Assembly: GCF_024346975.1 (NCBI RefSeq)
Contig: NZ_AP024886.1
Location: forward strand, 1-64,000
Length of the DNA: 64,000 nucleotides
Source of the DNA: Vibrio neonatus
Lineage (GTDB): Bacteria > Pseudomonadota > Gammaproteobacteria > Enterobacterales > Vibrionaceae
Direction of reading: 5' to 3'
Shown here one piece after another: positions 48,601 through 57,557 of this stretch (within the stretch, counting starts at the first letter, position 1; every line of letters begins with the position of its first letter). The notes under the pieces are model-generated. The model ran no database searches and had not been told where the DNA came from. It saw only the letters and a program-made list of their open reading frames with translations. The translations under genes and the position numbers were made by a program.

Positions 48601-49467
48601 ACTGTCTTGCCAATCTAGCGCACCGCCATTTCGGTAGTGCAGGGTTTGAATAACAGGTACGCCAAGTGCCGTCATCTCCTCAATGCGCGCTTTACCATTG
48701 TGCAGGTGCGTCAGATTCACCAATGCAGTTGGCTTAATGTCGCTCTTATTCCAAGGCCAATCTAAACCGTGTTTGCGCCCGTCAAACCAATAAAATACCG
48801 GGATCACATTGGCATTATTTGCCAAGCGCGTTAGGCGGTCTAAATATTCAAATTCTTGGTTAGTAAAGACGCTACGACTGATCACAAAGCCAATGATGGG
48901 TTTGTTCGCCGTCTCCTCTCGCGCAAGGCGAGAGGAAAGAGTATCGACAAAGTTGCCCTCATTATAGATAGCGCTTAATGGCACCTTCTCAGCCGCCGGA
49001 AAAGCGGTAATGCTTTTACCAGCTTGCCATTGATGTAGCATTTGAAACAGGTGAGCGTAGTTATTTTGCGTGCCGTTTTGCCAATAATCAGCGGCTTTTG
49101 CCACTAGTTCTTTATCAAGAGTAGGCGAAGCACTTTGAGTTTGGCTGCCCAGTAACATCCATGGCATAGCACTAGGCAGGTCACTGATTAACTGCTGTAA
49201 ACGCATTCTGTCAGGCGTTCGCGGTGCATCCGCAATCACTAAGTCTGCATCCGATAATACTTTTGCAGACAAGGTATGCGTCGCCACAAGCTCCACCTGA
49301 TTCTGTTTGGCAATTTCAGACAAGTGCTTAATTTTGTCACTAGAGACAAAATCGGTATGCAGCAATACGATCTTAGTTAAAGCATGATTAGCGGCAAAAC
49401 TACTTGCACTAAAAACTAACAAGCACGCAATGCTAATAAAGCGAATGAGAAGATGTCGAGTCATCAT
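45628..49467 (-). CDS. Exported CobN-like protein (HmuS-like heme dechelatase candidate)
   Basis: Large protein of 1279 residues, homologous across its length to the CobN/BchH chelatase subunit ('LDALIHLGTHGSQEWTPGKA', 'YIQDNIAEALQAKRRGRA', 'GSGGDPIRNPSSTSGTNLYG', 'AFSLWAGETQRHFGML'). Unlike true CobN it has a signal peptide (LIRFISIACLLVFSASSFA) and one C-terminal membrane segment (about 1248-1268), so it should sit in the periplasm anchored to the inner membrane. No CobS/CobT or BchI/BchD ATPase is near. This is the HmuS pattern, a CobN homologue reported to take iron out of heme in Bacteroidota. Cobalt insertion is unlikely in this setting; the exact substrate is inference. Confidence 0.88.
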   Translation of the reverse strand: MMTRHLLIRFISIACLLVFSASSFAANHALTKIVLLHTDFVSSDKIKHLSEIAKQNQVELVATHTLSAKVLSDADLVIADAPRTPDRMRLQQLISDLPSAMPWMLLGSQTQSASPTLDKELVAKAADYWQNGTQNNYAHLFQMLHQWQAGKSITAFPAAEKVPLSAIYNEGNFVDTLSSRLAREETANKPIIGFVISRSVFTNQEFEYLDRLTRLANNANVIPVFYWFDGRKHGLDWPWNKSDIKPTALVNLTHLHNGKARIEEMTALGVPVIQTLHYRNGGALDWQDSDEGVDAGIASVMLSTTEAWGLSDPLVVSASSDGKKQVLIGQMNLLFDKVKALYRLQTQPNAQKIVALMYWNAPAGAENISASNLNIPNSIHNISAALKEQGYQVDELPEQQTIDDAKQLLSGYYQPDTTLDLLDKGYAVSLSLKTYQQWFRSLTRAQQQFVVKWWGAPENHSALRMVDGEQRFVFPAKQYGHLWVLPQPPRAGTVGHAIHNTKEPPDHLYLAVYLWLQQQQRSHQLDALIHLGTHGSQEWTPGKARGLAESDFPYMTLGAIPVIYPYIQDNIAEALQAKRRGRATIISHQTPSFGPAGLYGDYVALNTMLGDYLGSPDGAVKDKLQQQITAQILALGIAADMGLTDERIHSHFDEATSALESHFARLAAEVVPLGLHSFGMQKPAQEVIYTLLLQLGDEFVEQFEPSATAYWQQFDGDLSRLESTAPAQWIAGVIKHNGINHDAIDSNAPQKMQDYADLVKKRYQSLANNGELESLLSALSGHYITAGSGGDPIRNPSSTSGTNLYGFDPAKVPSPAAYAASEKEFQKLLDAHQVENGENPKKIAFSLWAGETQRHFGMLEAQVLRALGVKPIWDRGGNLKQLQVIPSAELDRERIDVVIQATSVYRDQFDGFMQKLSSVIAQIAELDDNNAIAQNSHSVADELRAKGYSQLDALRLSAIRIFSNAPGDYGSGVNHKAVQSQTWDNDDELGQQFVTRLQYAYGGGLWGEKQQDVNLFASQLANVDTAIMTRTSRLHGVLSTDHPFEYLGGLSSAIRSVSGQSPSLYISDLRQAEGRTVSASQFLAEELNSRYMNPTWLKAMQKEGYSGAINMLDVTNNIFGWQVTAPETIRDDQWERLSEVLIDDKYQLDLNEWFEQNQPAAQMQIIERMLEAARKEYWQASDERLRSLIERHEALKPMVEHHQAHEVTQEYINELAKGFGITGSASNATQPPIVSGNVMNEVESFELPSSEDIELLLLILFTFACVAFGALSQHRQFKE

Positions 49468-49469
49468 GA

Positions 49470-51416
49470 TTAGAACTGATACTCCGCTCTAAAGTAGACT
49501 TCTCTTGGCTGAATCGCATAACTAAATAGTGCTGACTCATCTTGCAGGTAAGTATCTAGCAGATTGTTAATACCGACTGAGCCAAAGAAATCACCACGAT
49601 GGTATTTCGCCGCTAGGTTATACACTTGGTAGCTTGGGAGCGTGTTTGATTCATAGGTTTGCTTGCCAACATGTCTTGCTGACACCAAAGTGGTGATGGT
49701 GTCTGTCGCTTGCCAATTCAGACCCACATACGCTTGAGTTTCAGGTTTGTTTTCAATTTTCTCACCGGTTTGCGCTTCTTTGGCATCCAGTAAGGTCATG
49801 TTGAGATCGATGAATACCGATTGCGTAATGTCTAAATGGCCTTGCCACTCTAGGCCTTTAATATCCGCCTCTTCGACATTCAGGTATTGGTATTTAGTGA
49901 AACCCGCCGTTGGGCGACCTTGGCAGTTTTCAACACATTGCGTGACAATCAAGTTTTCAACGTCATTTTGGAACAAGGTCACGCCCGTAGACCAGCGATC
50001 TGCTTGGTATTCTACGGAGATTTCGTAGCTTTGGTTTTTCTCAGGTTGCAAATCGGCATTGCCAATAATATCGAACGGTCGACCACTGCCAATGCTAAGA
50101 TAATCTGGAGATAACTGCTTAATGGTTGGCGCTTTATAGCCTTCACCATAGCCACCTTTTATCGTCCAATTTTCTGTTGGCGAGTAAACTAGGTACGCGC
50201 GCGGAGAAATATTTTCACCAAACTCAGAGTGCTCATCGATGCGAGCTCCGGCTAAAAATGACACGCTTTCGGTGATTTTAAAATCGCCTTGCGCAAACAA
50301 TGCCCCTTGACTCATTGAATCGCCACCGGTGCTTAAATCGGCACTGCTGAGATCTTCATGACGCCACTGACCACCAAGGGTAATTTGATGTTGCCCAACG
50401 TAAAATTGACCTTGCCCTTCGATGATATTTTCTGTCACTTTGTTGGAAGTATTGGCATCTCCAACTGTCTTGCTATTAGTTTGATCAACGCTAGAGCCAT
50501 AAACGCTAACTGTAGTGTCAAAGTTATCCCAATAACCAGAGTGGGTAACCGCATAATCGAGTGTGTCGTAGCTCGAAGTACTGCGAGTAAGCTCTCCTAC
50601 GCCTGTGCCACTGCTGATCACATAGTCATACCAAGTTTGCTGCTGCCCATAGCGCAGGCTAACATCAAGCTCTTGCGAGTCACTGATAATGCCTTTGAAT
50701 TGAGTATCAATGTACTGATTACGGTTACCAGAAATATCCGTTTCCGTCGCATCATAACGATTTTCAATCAGACCTTGATAATAACTACCAGCCGATAGCT
50801 TCATATACAGCTTATCTTGCACCAGTGCGCCAGAGGTCTGTACTTCACCATTGAATCGGTTGTCACCATCAGAGGTTGTCGTGCCACCATGCGCCGAAAC
50901 GATCGACCGCCATTCATTACTCACAGACTTAGTAATGACGTTAACCACGCCACCTAGCGCATCAGAGCCATACAGCGCCGACATTGGGCCTTTGATGACT
51001 TCAATTCTTTCAATGTCCGACACTGGAATATTTTTCAGTTCCACATTGGCATGCCCAATTAAGTCCGATGCACGACTAGTACGACGACCATTGATAAGAA
51101 TCAGCGTTTGCGATGTATCCATGCCGCGGATCTCAATGCCTTTTTGACCTAGACCGATATCGGCAATATTAACGCCAACAGTGTTGACCAAAGCATCAGA
51201 AAGGTTGTTGTAAGGCATTGCCTGCAACTGTTCATTGGTAATAACCGAAACACTGGCAGGTGCACTAGATAATGTTTTTTCGTAAGAGGTAGCAGTGATC
51301 ACGTGAGTTTCATCCACTGCAATTTCTTCGGCAAAGACTTGAGGAGAAAGAATTTGAGCAGACAAAAGACCAGCAATGCTCATGCTTTGGCGAGGACGAC
51401 TTAAAAGGGGTTGCAT
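49470..51416 (-). CDS. TonB-dependent outer-membrane receptor (HmuR/IrgA-like)
   Basis: 648 residues: signal peptide to about 29 (SPQVFA), TonB box-like 'DETHVITAT', plug domain (about 45-160; 'GSDALGGVVNVITK') and a 22-strand barrel ending in a C-terminal Phe (REVYFRAEYQF). The barrel has YKAP followed by NADLQPE, the positions of the FRAP and NPDL elements of heme and catecholate receptors. It lies 2 bases before the CobN-like gene and begins the operon. Heme or a metalloporphyrin is the favoured ligand from context; catechol siderophore receptors such as IrgA are the alternative by sequence feel. A weak Fur-like stretch lies near 51453-51471. Confidence 0.85.
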   Translation of the reverse strand: MQPLLSRPRQSMSIAGLLSAQILSPQVFAEEIAVDETHVITATSYEKTLSSAPASVSVITNEQLQAMPYNNLSDALVNTVGVNIADIGLGQKGIEIRGMDTSQTLILINGRRTSRASDLIGHANVELKNIPVSDIERIEVIKGPMSALYGSDALGGVVNVITKSVSNEWRSIVSAHGGTTTSDGDNRFNGEVQTSGALVQDKLYMKLSAGSYYQGLIENRYDATETDISGNRNQYIDTQFKGIISDSQELDVSLRYGQQQTWYDYVISSGTGVGELTRSTSSYDTLDYAVTHSGYWDNFDTTVSVYGSSVDQTNSKTVGDANTSNKVTENIIEGQGQFYVGQHQITLGGQWRHEDLSSADLSTGGDSMSQGALFAQGDFKITESVSFLAGARIDEHSEFGENISPRAYLVYSPTENWTIKGGYGEGYKAPTIKQLSPDYLSIGSGRPFDIIGNADLQPEKNQSYEISVEYQADRWSTGVTLFQNDVENLIVTQCVENCQGRPTAGFTKYQYLNVEEADIKGLEWQGHLDITQSVFIDLNMTLLDAKEAQTGEKIENKPETQAYVGLNWQATDTITTLVSARHVGKQTYESNTLPSYQVYNLAAKYHRGDFFGSVGINNLLDTYLQDESALFSYAIQPREVYFRAEYQF

Positions 51417-51722
51417 GTTTTTCCTAATGTTTACTTGCTACAAGTTGCGATGTTATAACATATCATTTGTAGATAAGTAAAATATTGTTACACCCATCAC
51501 AAAAATTAAGTGCTCAAGTATCGCGTAAGAAAAGGGTTTAAAATCAAGACGTAACTTGCCAGTAAGCGGATGTTCTACAAGTAAAACGCCGCTATCAAGA
51601 TGACACAACAGAATAATAGCTAGGATTAGGATAAGCCGAATAGCAGATAAAAAAATACCCAGCCAATTGGCTGGGTATTGTATGAATAACTTTAATGAAG
51701 CTGTGTAGCTATGTAGCTAGGC
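51417..51722. other. Promoter region of the hmu-like operon
   Basis: About 300 bases without an ORF. It contains the permease terminator (51654-51679) and, nearer the receptor gene, a palindrome GTTATAAC within AT-rich DNA that weakly resembles a Fur site (51453-51471). No cobalamin riboswitch core was found. Confidence 0.4.
51654..51679 (-). terminator. Terminator of the purine permease gene
   Basis: Eleven-base perfect stem (51654-51664, 51669-51679), AATT loop and a minus-strand T run. Its sequence is nearly the same as the hairpin at 44756-44781 (one compensated base-pair change). Confidence 0.85.
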
Positions 51723-53108
51723 TTAGATAGCCCAACCACCAGCGTAGAACACAACCAAAATAATGGTGATCAATAAGATACCGAAGTTTAGACGTTTCCA
51801 CTCACCCGCGAACACACGGCCAACCACTAGACACATGAAGCCAAGCATAATGCCCGTTACGATGTTGCCTGTGAGTACGATAAATACCGCACATACTAGG
51901 CCTGAAAGTGCATCAACTGAATCTTCAAAGTCCAGTTTACGAACGTTACCTAGCATCAACAGACCTACGTACATAAGTGCAGGTGCAGTTGCGTAAGAAG
52001 GAACAAGGTAGCTAATTGGCGCCACAAACAATAGTAGAAGGAACAGAACGCCAACCGTTACCGCAGTTAGACCTGTTTTACCACCTGCTGCTGTACCTGC
52101 TGCTGATTCAATGTAAACCGCTGCTGGCGCGCCACCTACAGCACCAGATACGATGCTAGAGATAGAATCCGAAGTCAGTGCTTTGCCACCATCGATGATG
52201 TTGCCTTTCTTATCAAGAAGGTTAGCTTGACCTGCTACTGCGCGGATTGTACCCGTTGCATCAAAAATCGCTGTCATTACCAATGCCAGTACACTTGGTA
52301 GTACGATTGGGTTAAGTGCGCCCATGATATCCATAGAGCCAATCAAAGAGCTGTCACCGCCGATACTAGGCAGAGCGAAGAAACCTTGGTATTGCACAGC
52401 AGGGTCAAAAATAAGACCAAAGATCGAGATAGCCACGATAACCAATAGAATGCCGCCAGGAACTTGACGTTTTTCTAGGCCAAAAATCGCCGCTAGACCT
52501 AGCATTGACATGATTACAGGTAGTGAAGTGAATTCACCCAAAGTCACAGGCAAGCCAGCAACTGGGTTTTTGATCACAAGACCAACACCACTTGCGGCGA
52601 TAAGTAGCAAGAATAAACCAATACCAATGCCCGTACCGTGCGCGATACCTGAGGGTAAGTTGGTTAAAATCCACTGACGTACACCCGTTACGGTAATAGC
52701 CGTAAAGACCACACCCATTAGGAATACCGCACCTAAAGCCACAGGAATAGATACGCCCTGACCTAGCACTAAGCTATAAGCGGTAAATGCCGTCAATGAG
52801 ATAGCACAACCAATCGCCATTGGAAGATTTGCCCAAAAGCCCATAAGTAGTGAACCAAAAGCCGCCACTAAACAGGTTGCGATAAACACAGAACCTTGGT
52901 CAAAACCTGCGTTGCCTAGCATGCTTGGTACAACGATAACGGAATACACCATAGCTAAGAAGGTAGTTAAACCTGCTACTACTTCACGGCGAACGTTACT
53001 TCCGCGCTGTGAAATCAAAAAGAATGTATCAAGCCAGCCGCCAGTAGCCGCTGTGCCATTATCATTCAGTCCCGTTTTTGAGGACTGATTTGATGTATTC
53101 TCGGACAT
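51723..53108 (-). CDS. NCS2/AzgA-type purine permease
   Basis: Proton-coupled nucleobase transporter of 461 residues with about 12-14 segments. The AzgA-like signature is clear: '[24 protein letters not shown]', '[19 protein letters not shown]', and '[20 protein letters not shown]'. Adenine, guanine or hypoxanthine are the usual substrates. Two PurR-like boxes upstream support purines. I start at ATG 53108 (MSENTS), with AAGGAA 7 bases before it; an in-frame ATG at 53159 adds 17 residues that cover this site. Confidence 0.88.
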   Translation of the reverse strand: MSENTSNQSSKTGLNDNGTAATGGWLDTFFLISQRGSNVRREVVAGLTTFLAMVYSVIVVPSMLGNAGFDQGSVFIATCLVAAFGSLLMGFWANLPMAIGCAISLTAFTAYSLVLGQGVSIPVALGAVFLMGVVFTAITVTGVRQWILTNLPSGIAHGTGIGIGLFLLLIAASGVGLVIKNPVAGLPVTLGEFTSLPVIMSMLGLAAIFGLEKRQVPGGILLVIVAISIFGLIFDPAVQYQGFFALPSIGGDSSLIGSMDIMGALNPIVLPSVLALVMTAIFDATGTIRAVAGQANLLDKKGNIIDGGKALTSDSISSIVSGAVGGAPAAVYIESAAGTAAGGKTGLTAVTVGVLFLLLLFVAPISYLVPSYATAPALMYVGLLMLGNVRKLDFEDSVDALSGLVCAVFIVLTGNIVTGIMLGFMCLVVGRVFAGEWKRLNFGILLITIILVVFYAGGWAI

Positions 53109-53196
53109 TTTGTTTCCTTTGTGTTTGCTGGAAAAGCCGCTGACAAGCTCTTTTTCCATAAAAGTGTTAGTAAAAATTTCAGTGGCGAAAAAATAC

Positions 53197-53212
53197 AGCT
53201 AAACGTTTGCGT
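53197..53212 (-). promoter_or_regulatory. PurR box 1
   Basis: On the minus strand ACGCAAACGTTTAG matches the PurR consensus core (ACGCAAACGTTT). It lies about 90 bases upstream of the permease start, suiting repression when purines are plentiful. Confidence 0.65.
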
Positions 53213-53223
53213 GTGCAATAGCT

Positions 53224-53237
53224 AAAATCGTTTGCAC
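53224..53237 (-). promoter_or_regulatory. PurR box 2
   Basis: GTGCAAACGATTTT on the minus strand is a second, weaker match to the PurR consensus, 11 bases upstream of box 1. Confidence 0.45.
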
Positions 53238-53492
53238 GCCATATTTCGCAGAAAAAATGAACAGCGTACTAAGAATAAGCCAGATTCTGAATAAATGGCT
53301 AATCACATCCTTTGAAAAGCATTAGCTTCATCCAGCAACAAGCCACATAAAAGGAATAGCAACTATTCACCAAGGATAAAACTACCCTTCATAATAATGA
53401 ACAGCGTATTCAATACTAAACCAATACCACTTACATATTCTTTATAACCACATTCAGGCAATTTAAAACAAAATAGAGGACTAAAGAATAAA

Positions 53493-53508
53493 TTTGACAG
53501 TGATCAAA
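53493..53508 (+). promoter_or_regulatory. Candidate CRP site of the tna operon
   Basis: TTTGA-N6-TCAAA differs from the CRP consensus TGTGA-N6-TCACA by one base in each half. It lies about 190 bases before tnaC; tna operons are catabolite-controlled in E. coli. Confidence 0.45.
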
Positions 53509-53683
53509 TTAAATATCGCCAGGTACTCACTTCAGCTCTATTTTAATAGTAAATACAACCTATCTGTGATCTTCATTTGTTCATTCGTCACAATTATAAT
53601 TAACGGCTATTTCATTCATTATTCATATGCACTATTATTCTTTCCATCAAATTATACATTGCAGAATAAAACGGAGACATCAA

Positions 53684-53782
53684 ATGTCTATGTACTACAA
53701 ATCGCAATCTGAGAAAGAGCTAACCCTGTTAGCTTGGTATAATATTGATCATCAGTTGTCTTTTCACCTATCGTCAGAATAA
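53684..53782 (+). CDS. tnaC: TnaC-like leader peptide
   Basis: 32-residue ORF 388 bases upstream of tnaA, with GGAG seven bases before the ATG. It has a single Trp in the context LLAWYNIDHQLSF, which matches the E. coli TnaC core KWFNIDNKI (Trp12, Asn14, Ile15, Asp16). In E. coli, tryptophan stalls the ribosome at the end of this peptide and masks a Rho site. Here 14 residues follow the Trp (12 in E. coli) and the last residue is Glu, not the Pro24 that E. coli needs. The stalling details must therefore differ if the mechanism is conserved. Confidence 0.72.
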   Translation: MSMYYKSQSEKELTLLAWYNIDHQLSFHLSSE

Positions 53783-54170
53783 CCCCATAACCTCTTGTTA
53801 TAGGTCGCTATTTTAGTTCTTACTACTTGCTATCAAGCATAAACTCACAACATAGATCCACTCATTAATTTGTTTAGGTCTATCCTGTGATCATTGTCTT
53901 TTAGCTTAGCCGTAGAGCAATTAAGTATAACATTAAATTATATAGACAATATTAAAGCTCAATATAGTTAACTGTTATTTATATAAATATCGATCTATAA
54001 CATTAATAATATTGCTCCACCAATAAAGCTTAACTCTAATTAAATAATAGAGTGAGTTCGACTATTTACGTGATTAATAAAATAGATTCAATAAATACAC
54101 GTAATTAAAAAATAACATCCTATATTATATAAGTGGTGTTCTATACACCCAAAAATCCAAAGGTACTATT

Positions 54171-55637
54171 ATGGAAAACTTTAAGCATCTACCAGAACCA
54201 TTCCGCATCCGTGTAATCGAGCCTGTGAAACGTACAACTCTTGAGTATCGTGAGCAAGCTATCATCAAATCAGGAATGAACCCGTTTCTACTGGACAGTG
54301 AAGATGTATTTGTTGACCTACTAACAGACAGTGGCACCGGCGCTATTACTCAAGAAATGCAAGCCGCTATGCTACGTGGTGATGAAGCCTACAGTGGTAG
54401 CCGCAGCTACTACGCTCTAGCAAATGCCGTAAAAGACATCTTCGGTTACGAGCACACGATTCCAACTCACCAAGGACGTGGTGCAGAGCAGATTTATATT
54501 CCTGTTCTTATTAAGAAGCGTGAAATGGAGAAAGGCCTAGACCGTAATAAGATGGTTGCACTTTCTAACTACTTCTTCGATACAACTCAAGGCCACACTC
54601 AAGTTAACTGCTGTGTTGCGAAAAACGTATATACAGAAGAAGCATTTGATACTTCAGTAAACGCAGACTTTAAAGGCAACTTCGACTTAGTAAAACTAGA
54701 AGAAGCTATTTTAGAAGCAGGCCCTAACAACGTACCTTACATTGTTAGCACCATCACTTGTAACTCTGCAGGTGGTCAGCCAGTTTCTATTGCTAACCTA
54801 AAAGCTGTGTACGAAATGGCACAAAAATATGACATCCCAGTCATCATGGATTCTGCTCGCTACGCTGAAAATGCTTACTTTATTCAGCAACGTGAAGAAG
54901 GCTACCAAGATTGGACTATCCAAGAAATCACTCGCGAAACCTACAAGTATGCTGACGGCCTAGCAATGTCTGCTAAGAAAGACGCAATGGTACAAATGGG
55001 CGGCTTGTTGTGTTTCAAAGATGACTCAATGCTAGATTCGTACACTGAATGTCGTACTTTGTGTGTGGTTCAAGAAGGCTTCCCTACTTACGGCGGTCTT
55101 GAAGGTGGCGCAATGGAGCGTCTAGCGGTTGGTCTATATGACGGCATGCGTCAAGAGTGGCTAGCGTACCGTATCGGTCAGGTTCAATACTTGGTTGATG
55201 GCCTAGAGAAAATTGGCATTGTTTGTCAGCAAGCAGGTGGACACGCAGCATTCGTTGATGCAGGCAAACTTCTTCCGCATATCCCTGCTGGTCAATTCCC
55301 AGCACACGCACTGGCTTGTGAACTGTACAAAGTGGCCGGTATCCGTGCGGTTGAAATTGGTTCTCTACTACTGGGCCGCGATCCTGCAACAGGTAAGCAG
55401 CACCCATGTCCAGCAGAGCTACTGCGTTTGACTATCCCACGCGCAACTTACACGCAAACACACATGGACTTCGTTATCGAAGCATTCCAAAAAGTGAAAG
55501 AGAATGCAGCCAATGTGAAAGGACTTGAGTTCACTTATGAGCCTAAAGTATTGCGTCACTTCACTGCACGACTAAAAGAAGTTGAGCCAGTAAAAGTAGC
55601 TCCTAAAGCTGAAGAAAAAGTACTAGAAACAGCATAA
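54171..55637 (+). CDS. tnaA: Tryptophanase (tryptophan indole-lyase)
   Basis: PLP enzyme that splits L-tryptophan to indole, pyruvate and ammonia. 488 residues, highly similar to E. coli TnaA (471) from the first residue ([20 protein letters not shown]). The PLP lysine lies in '[10 protein letters not shown]' (about residue 270), with '[17 protein letters not shown]' and '[15 protein letters not shown]' intact. A 17-residue charged extension follows the usual end (after ARLKEV). Tyrosine phenol-lyase is a paralogous alternative, but the N-terminus and tnaC/tnaB context argue for TnaA. Confidence 0.96.
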   Translation: MENFKHLPEPFRIRVIEPVKRTTLEYREQAIIKSGMNPFLLDSEDVFVDLLTDSGTGAITQEMQAAMLRGDEAYSGSRSYYALANAVKDIFGYEHTIPTHQGRGAEQIYIPVLIKKREMEKGLDRNKMVALSNYFFDTTQGHTQVNCCVAKNVYTEEAFDTSVNADFKGNFDLVKLEEAILEAGPNNVPYIVSTITCNSAGGQPVSIANLKAVYEMAQKYDIPVIMDSARYAENAYFIQQREEGYQDWTIQEITRETYKYADGLAMSAKKDAMVQMGGLLCFKDDSMLDSYTECRTLCVVQEGFPTYGGLEGGAMERLAVGLYDGMRQEWLAYRIGQVQYLVDGLEKIGIVCQQAGGHAAFVDAGKLLPHIPAGQFPAHALACELYKVAGIRAVEIGSLLLGRDPATGKQHPCPAELLRLTIPRATYTQTHMDFVIEAFQKVKENAANVKGLEFTYEPKVLRHFTARLKEVEPVKVAPKAEEKVLETA

Positions 55638-55650
55638 GCAACAAAATTTA

Positions 55651-55680
55651 AGGCCTCAATTTTTGGGGCCTTTTTATATT
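55651..55680 (+). terminator. Hairpin after tnaA
   Basis: Ten-base stem (55651-55660, 55664-55673) with one G-T pair and a T-rich tail. It probably lowers expression of tnaB relative to tnaA. Confidence 0.75.
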
Positions 55681-55756
55681 TCAGGCCCAAAAAACCATCA
55701 TAAATAAAAATAGGTTTGGGTATTAAATTCTAATAACGTGAAACAAAGGATCATCT

Positions 55757-57013
55757 ATGGCACAAAGTATTGATATGCCCTTGGAAAAACAGGGAGCGAA
55801 GGAGAAAGGTCCTTCCTTAATTGGAGGAGCATGTATCATTGCTAGCGTCTGTGTGGGCGCGGGAATGTTAGGCCTTCCTAGTGCGGGAGCTGGCGCATGG
55901 ACTTTCTGGTCAATCGTTGCTATTTCCCTAACGATGGCAGTTATGACCATCTCTGGTTGGATGTTACTTGAAGCGTACAAAAGCTACGATCTAAAAGCTT
56001 CTTTTAACACAGTAACTAAAGACATTCTTGGGGAAAAAGTTAACCTATTTAACAACTTAACTGTTTATTTTGTAGGCGGCATCTTGCTATACGCTTACAT
56101 CACTTCTTCAGGTTTGATCCTGCAAGATATGCTTGGCGTAAGCAGTCAGATCTCCTCTATACTATTTGTTTTAGTTTTCTCCATTTTTGTCTGGCACTCT
56201 ACTCGCGCTGTAGACCGTATTTCGGTCGTTCTCATTACTTTTATGATTTTAAGTTTTGTATTTGGCGTATCAGGTTTAGCGGTCAATGTTGATTTCGCTA
56301 TTTTATCTGACTCAGCAAACAGCAACGCCAGTTACACTCCTTATGTATTAGCTATGTTACCAGTAGCATTGACCTCTTTTGGCTACCACCATTCTGTAGG
56401 TTCTATGCGTTCTTATTACGGTGATGAGAAAAGAGCCAGTAAAGCGATTCTACTTGGTACAAGTATCGCATTAGCTTTGTACTTCCTATGGTTATTCAGC
56501 ATTTTTGGCAACCTGCCACGTGCTGACTTTGTACCTATCATCGAGCAAGGTGGTAACATTGACGCACTACTTGGCGCTTTAGGTTCGGTCATTGAATCTG
56601 AGCGAGTAGCAAGTGCAATCAACACCTTCTCTATGGCGGCTATCTTGTCATCGTTCATTGGTGTAGGTCTGGGCGTATTTGATTACCTTGCTGACTTGTG
56701 CAAATTTGATGACACCAAACAAGGCCGTAGTAAAACTTGGGCTGTGACTTTCCTACCACCACTAGTGCTTTCTTTACTGTTCCCATTCGGTTTTGTGATC
56801 GCTATCGGTTACGCAGGCGCAGCAGCAACAGTATGGACTTGTATCATCCCTGCACTTCTAGTGTACAAAGCACGTAAAACAAATACTGATGAAAACACCT
56901 TTAAAGCACCTGGCGGCAACGCGATGGTTTACGGCGTAATTGCTTTTGGTGTGTTAACTGCGGTATTCCACTTTATGTCTATGGTCGGTTTCCTACCTGC
57001 ATTTACTGGTTAA
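55757..57013 (+). CDS. tnaB: Aromatic amino-acid permease (TnaB/Mtr type)
   Basis: Proton symporter of the HAAAP family, 418 residues and 11 segments. It opens with 'GPSLIGGACIIASVCVGAGMLGLPS', the family signature, and has 'LTSFGYHHSVGSMRSYYGDE' near 205-225. Position downstream of tnaA makes tryptophan the likely substrate. AAAGGA precedes the ATG. A strong terminator follows. Confidence 0.9.
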   Translation: MAQSIDMPLEKQGAKEKGPSLIGGACIIASVCVGAGMLGLPSAGAGAWTFWSIVAISLTMAVMTISGWMLLEAYKSYDLKASFNTVTKDILGEKVNLFNNLTVYFVGGILLYAYITSSGLILQDMLGVSSQISSILFVLVFSIFVWHSTRAVDRISVVLITFMILSFVFGVSGLAVNVDFAILSDSANSNASYTPYVLAMLPVALTSFGYHHSVGSMRSYYGDEKRASKAILLGTSIALALYFLWLFSIFGNLPRADFVPIIEQGGNIDALLGALGSVIESERVASAINTFSMAAILSSFIGVGLGVFDYLADLCKFDDTKQGRSKTWAVTFLPPLVLSLLFPFGFVIAIGYAGAAATVWTCIIPALLVYKARKTNTDENTFKAPGGNAMVYGVIAFGVLTAVFHFMSMVGFLPAFTG

Positions 57014-57119
57014 GCTGTAGATTTTTAGTTAATTAATTAGTCATTTTTAATAGCAAAAAAGAAAGCAGAAGTACCAAACATTACGCTTTGCTGTTGCTTT
57101 AACCTTACAAATGCACTCA

Positions 57120-57164
57120 AACGCCTTAATGATAGTCATCCCAGACTCATTGAGGCGTTTTTTT
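57120..57164 (+). terminator. Terminator of the tna operon
   Basis: Thirteen-base stem (57120-57132, 57147-57159, one G-T pair) with a 14-base loop and a run of seven T, 107 bases past tnaB. Confidence 0.85.
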
Positions 57165-57557
57165 GGGATAGATATTTGTTTTATGGGGTATTTTTTGGCG
57201 TAAAGATCTAGCTTGTTGTTGGACAACAGTGTTTTAGATCTGTAGTACTGAGGCGCCATTGTTCCATAGGAAGCACTATAAATGGATTGGGGTTTCCGCT
57301 TAGTAAATGTTGCAAATAAGCTAAACCATTAAGCGCAAAAAATGACAGGTAAAATTTTACTCACTGACTTATTTAGTACCTTTTTCACATTACGCCCAAT
57401 TAAAGGGTGAGCCACACTAGCACAACACCCAATTTAGATGCCGTAAACACTAAACTTGACCCAAACCAAAAATGCCAAGCGTGGGGAAAATTGTTTGTTA
57501 TATGTCTAGCGCACACCTATAATTAATGCGCATACAAAATACGCATGGGTTGATACT
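57165..57557. other. Left edge of the accessory island, attC-like sequence
   Basis: No gene. A 7-bp dyad AGATCTA...TAGATCT with an inner GTTGT/ACAAC stem lies near 57205-57240. From about 57389 to 57500 the sequence recalls an inverted Vibrio cholerae repeat (VCR): a TTACGCCC start, the 12-mer TAAACACTAAAC at 57444-57455, and an end like GTTTGTTATA. It is degenerate and I could not fold it rigorously. Confidence 0.4.

Larger units (their letters stand above)
53109..54170. other. Long AT-rich region between purine permease and tnaA
   Basis: Over 1 kb with no conventional gene. It holds the two PurR-like boxes, a CRP-like site, the tnaC leader and about 390 bases of untranslated leader before tnaA. 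That leader runs C over G for much of its first part, as expected of a Rho-loading region. Confidence 0.6.

Noticed and set aside
45628..49467. True cobaltochelatase CobN of cobalamin synthesis
   Set aside because: Signal peptide, membrane anchor, absence of CobS/CobT and company of a TonB receptor and ExbB-like gene do not fit a cytoplasmic ATP-dependent chelatase.
50358..50798. 146-residue plus-strand frame inside the TonB receptor gene
   Set aside because: Antisense shadow of a certain gene, without a ribosome site.
51417..51722. Cobalamin riboswitch upstream of the TonB receptor/CobN-like operon
   Set aside because: I looked for the conserved B12-box and core elements expected if this were a cobalamin locus; none is recognisable in either strand.
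53494..53712. 71-residue ORF upstream of tnaA
   Set aside because: No ribosome site, composition of random AT-rich DNA, and it overlaps the better-supported tnaC-like frame.
57047..57259. Minus-strand 70-residue frame after tnaB
   Set aside because: It runs through the tna terminator hairpin and has no ribosome site or recognisable product.
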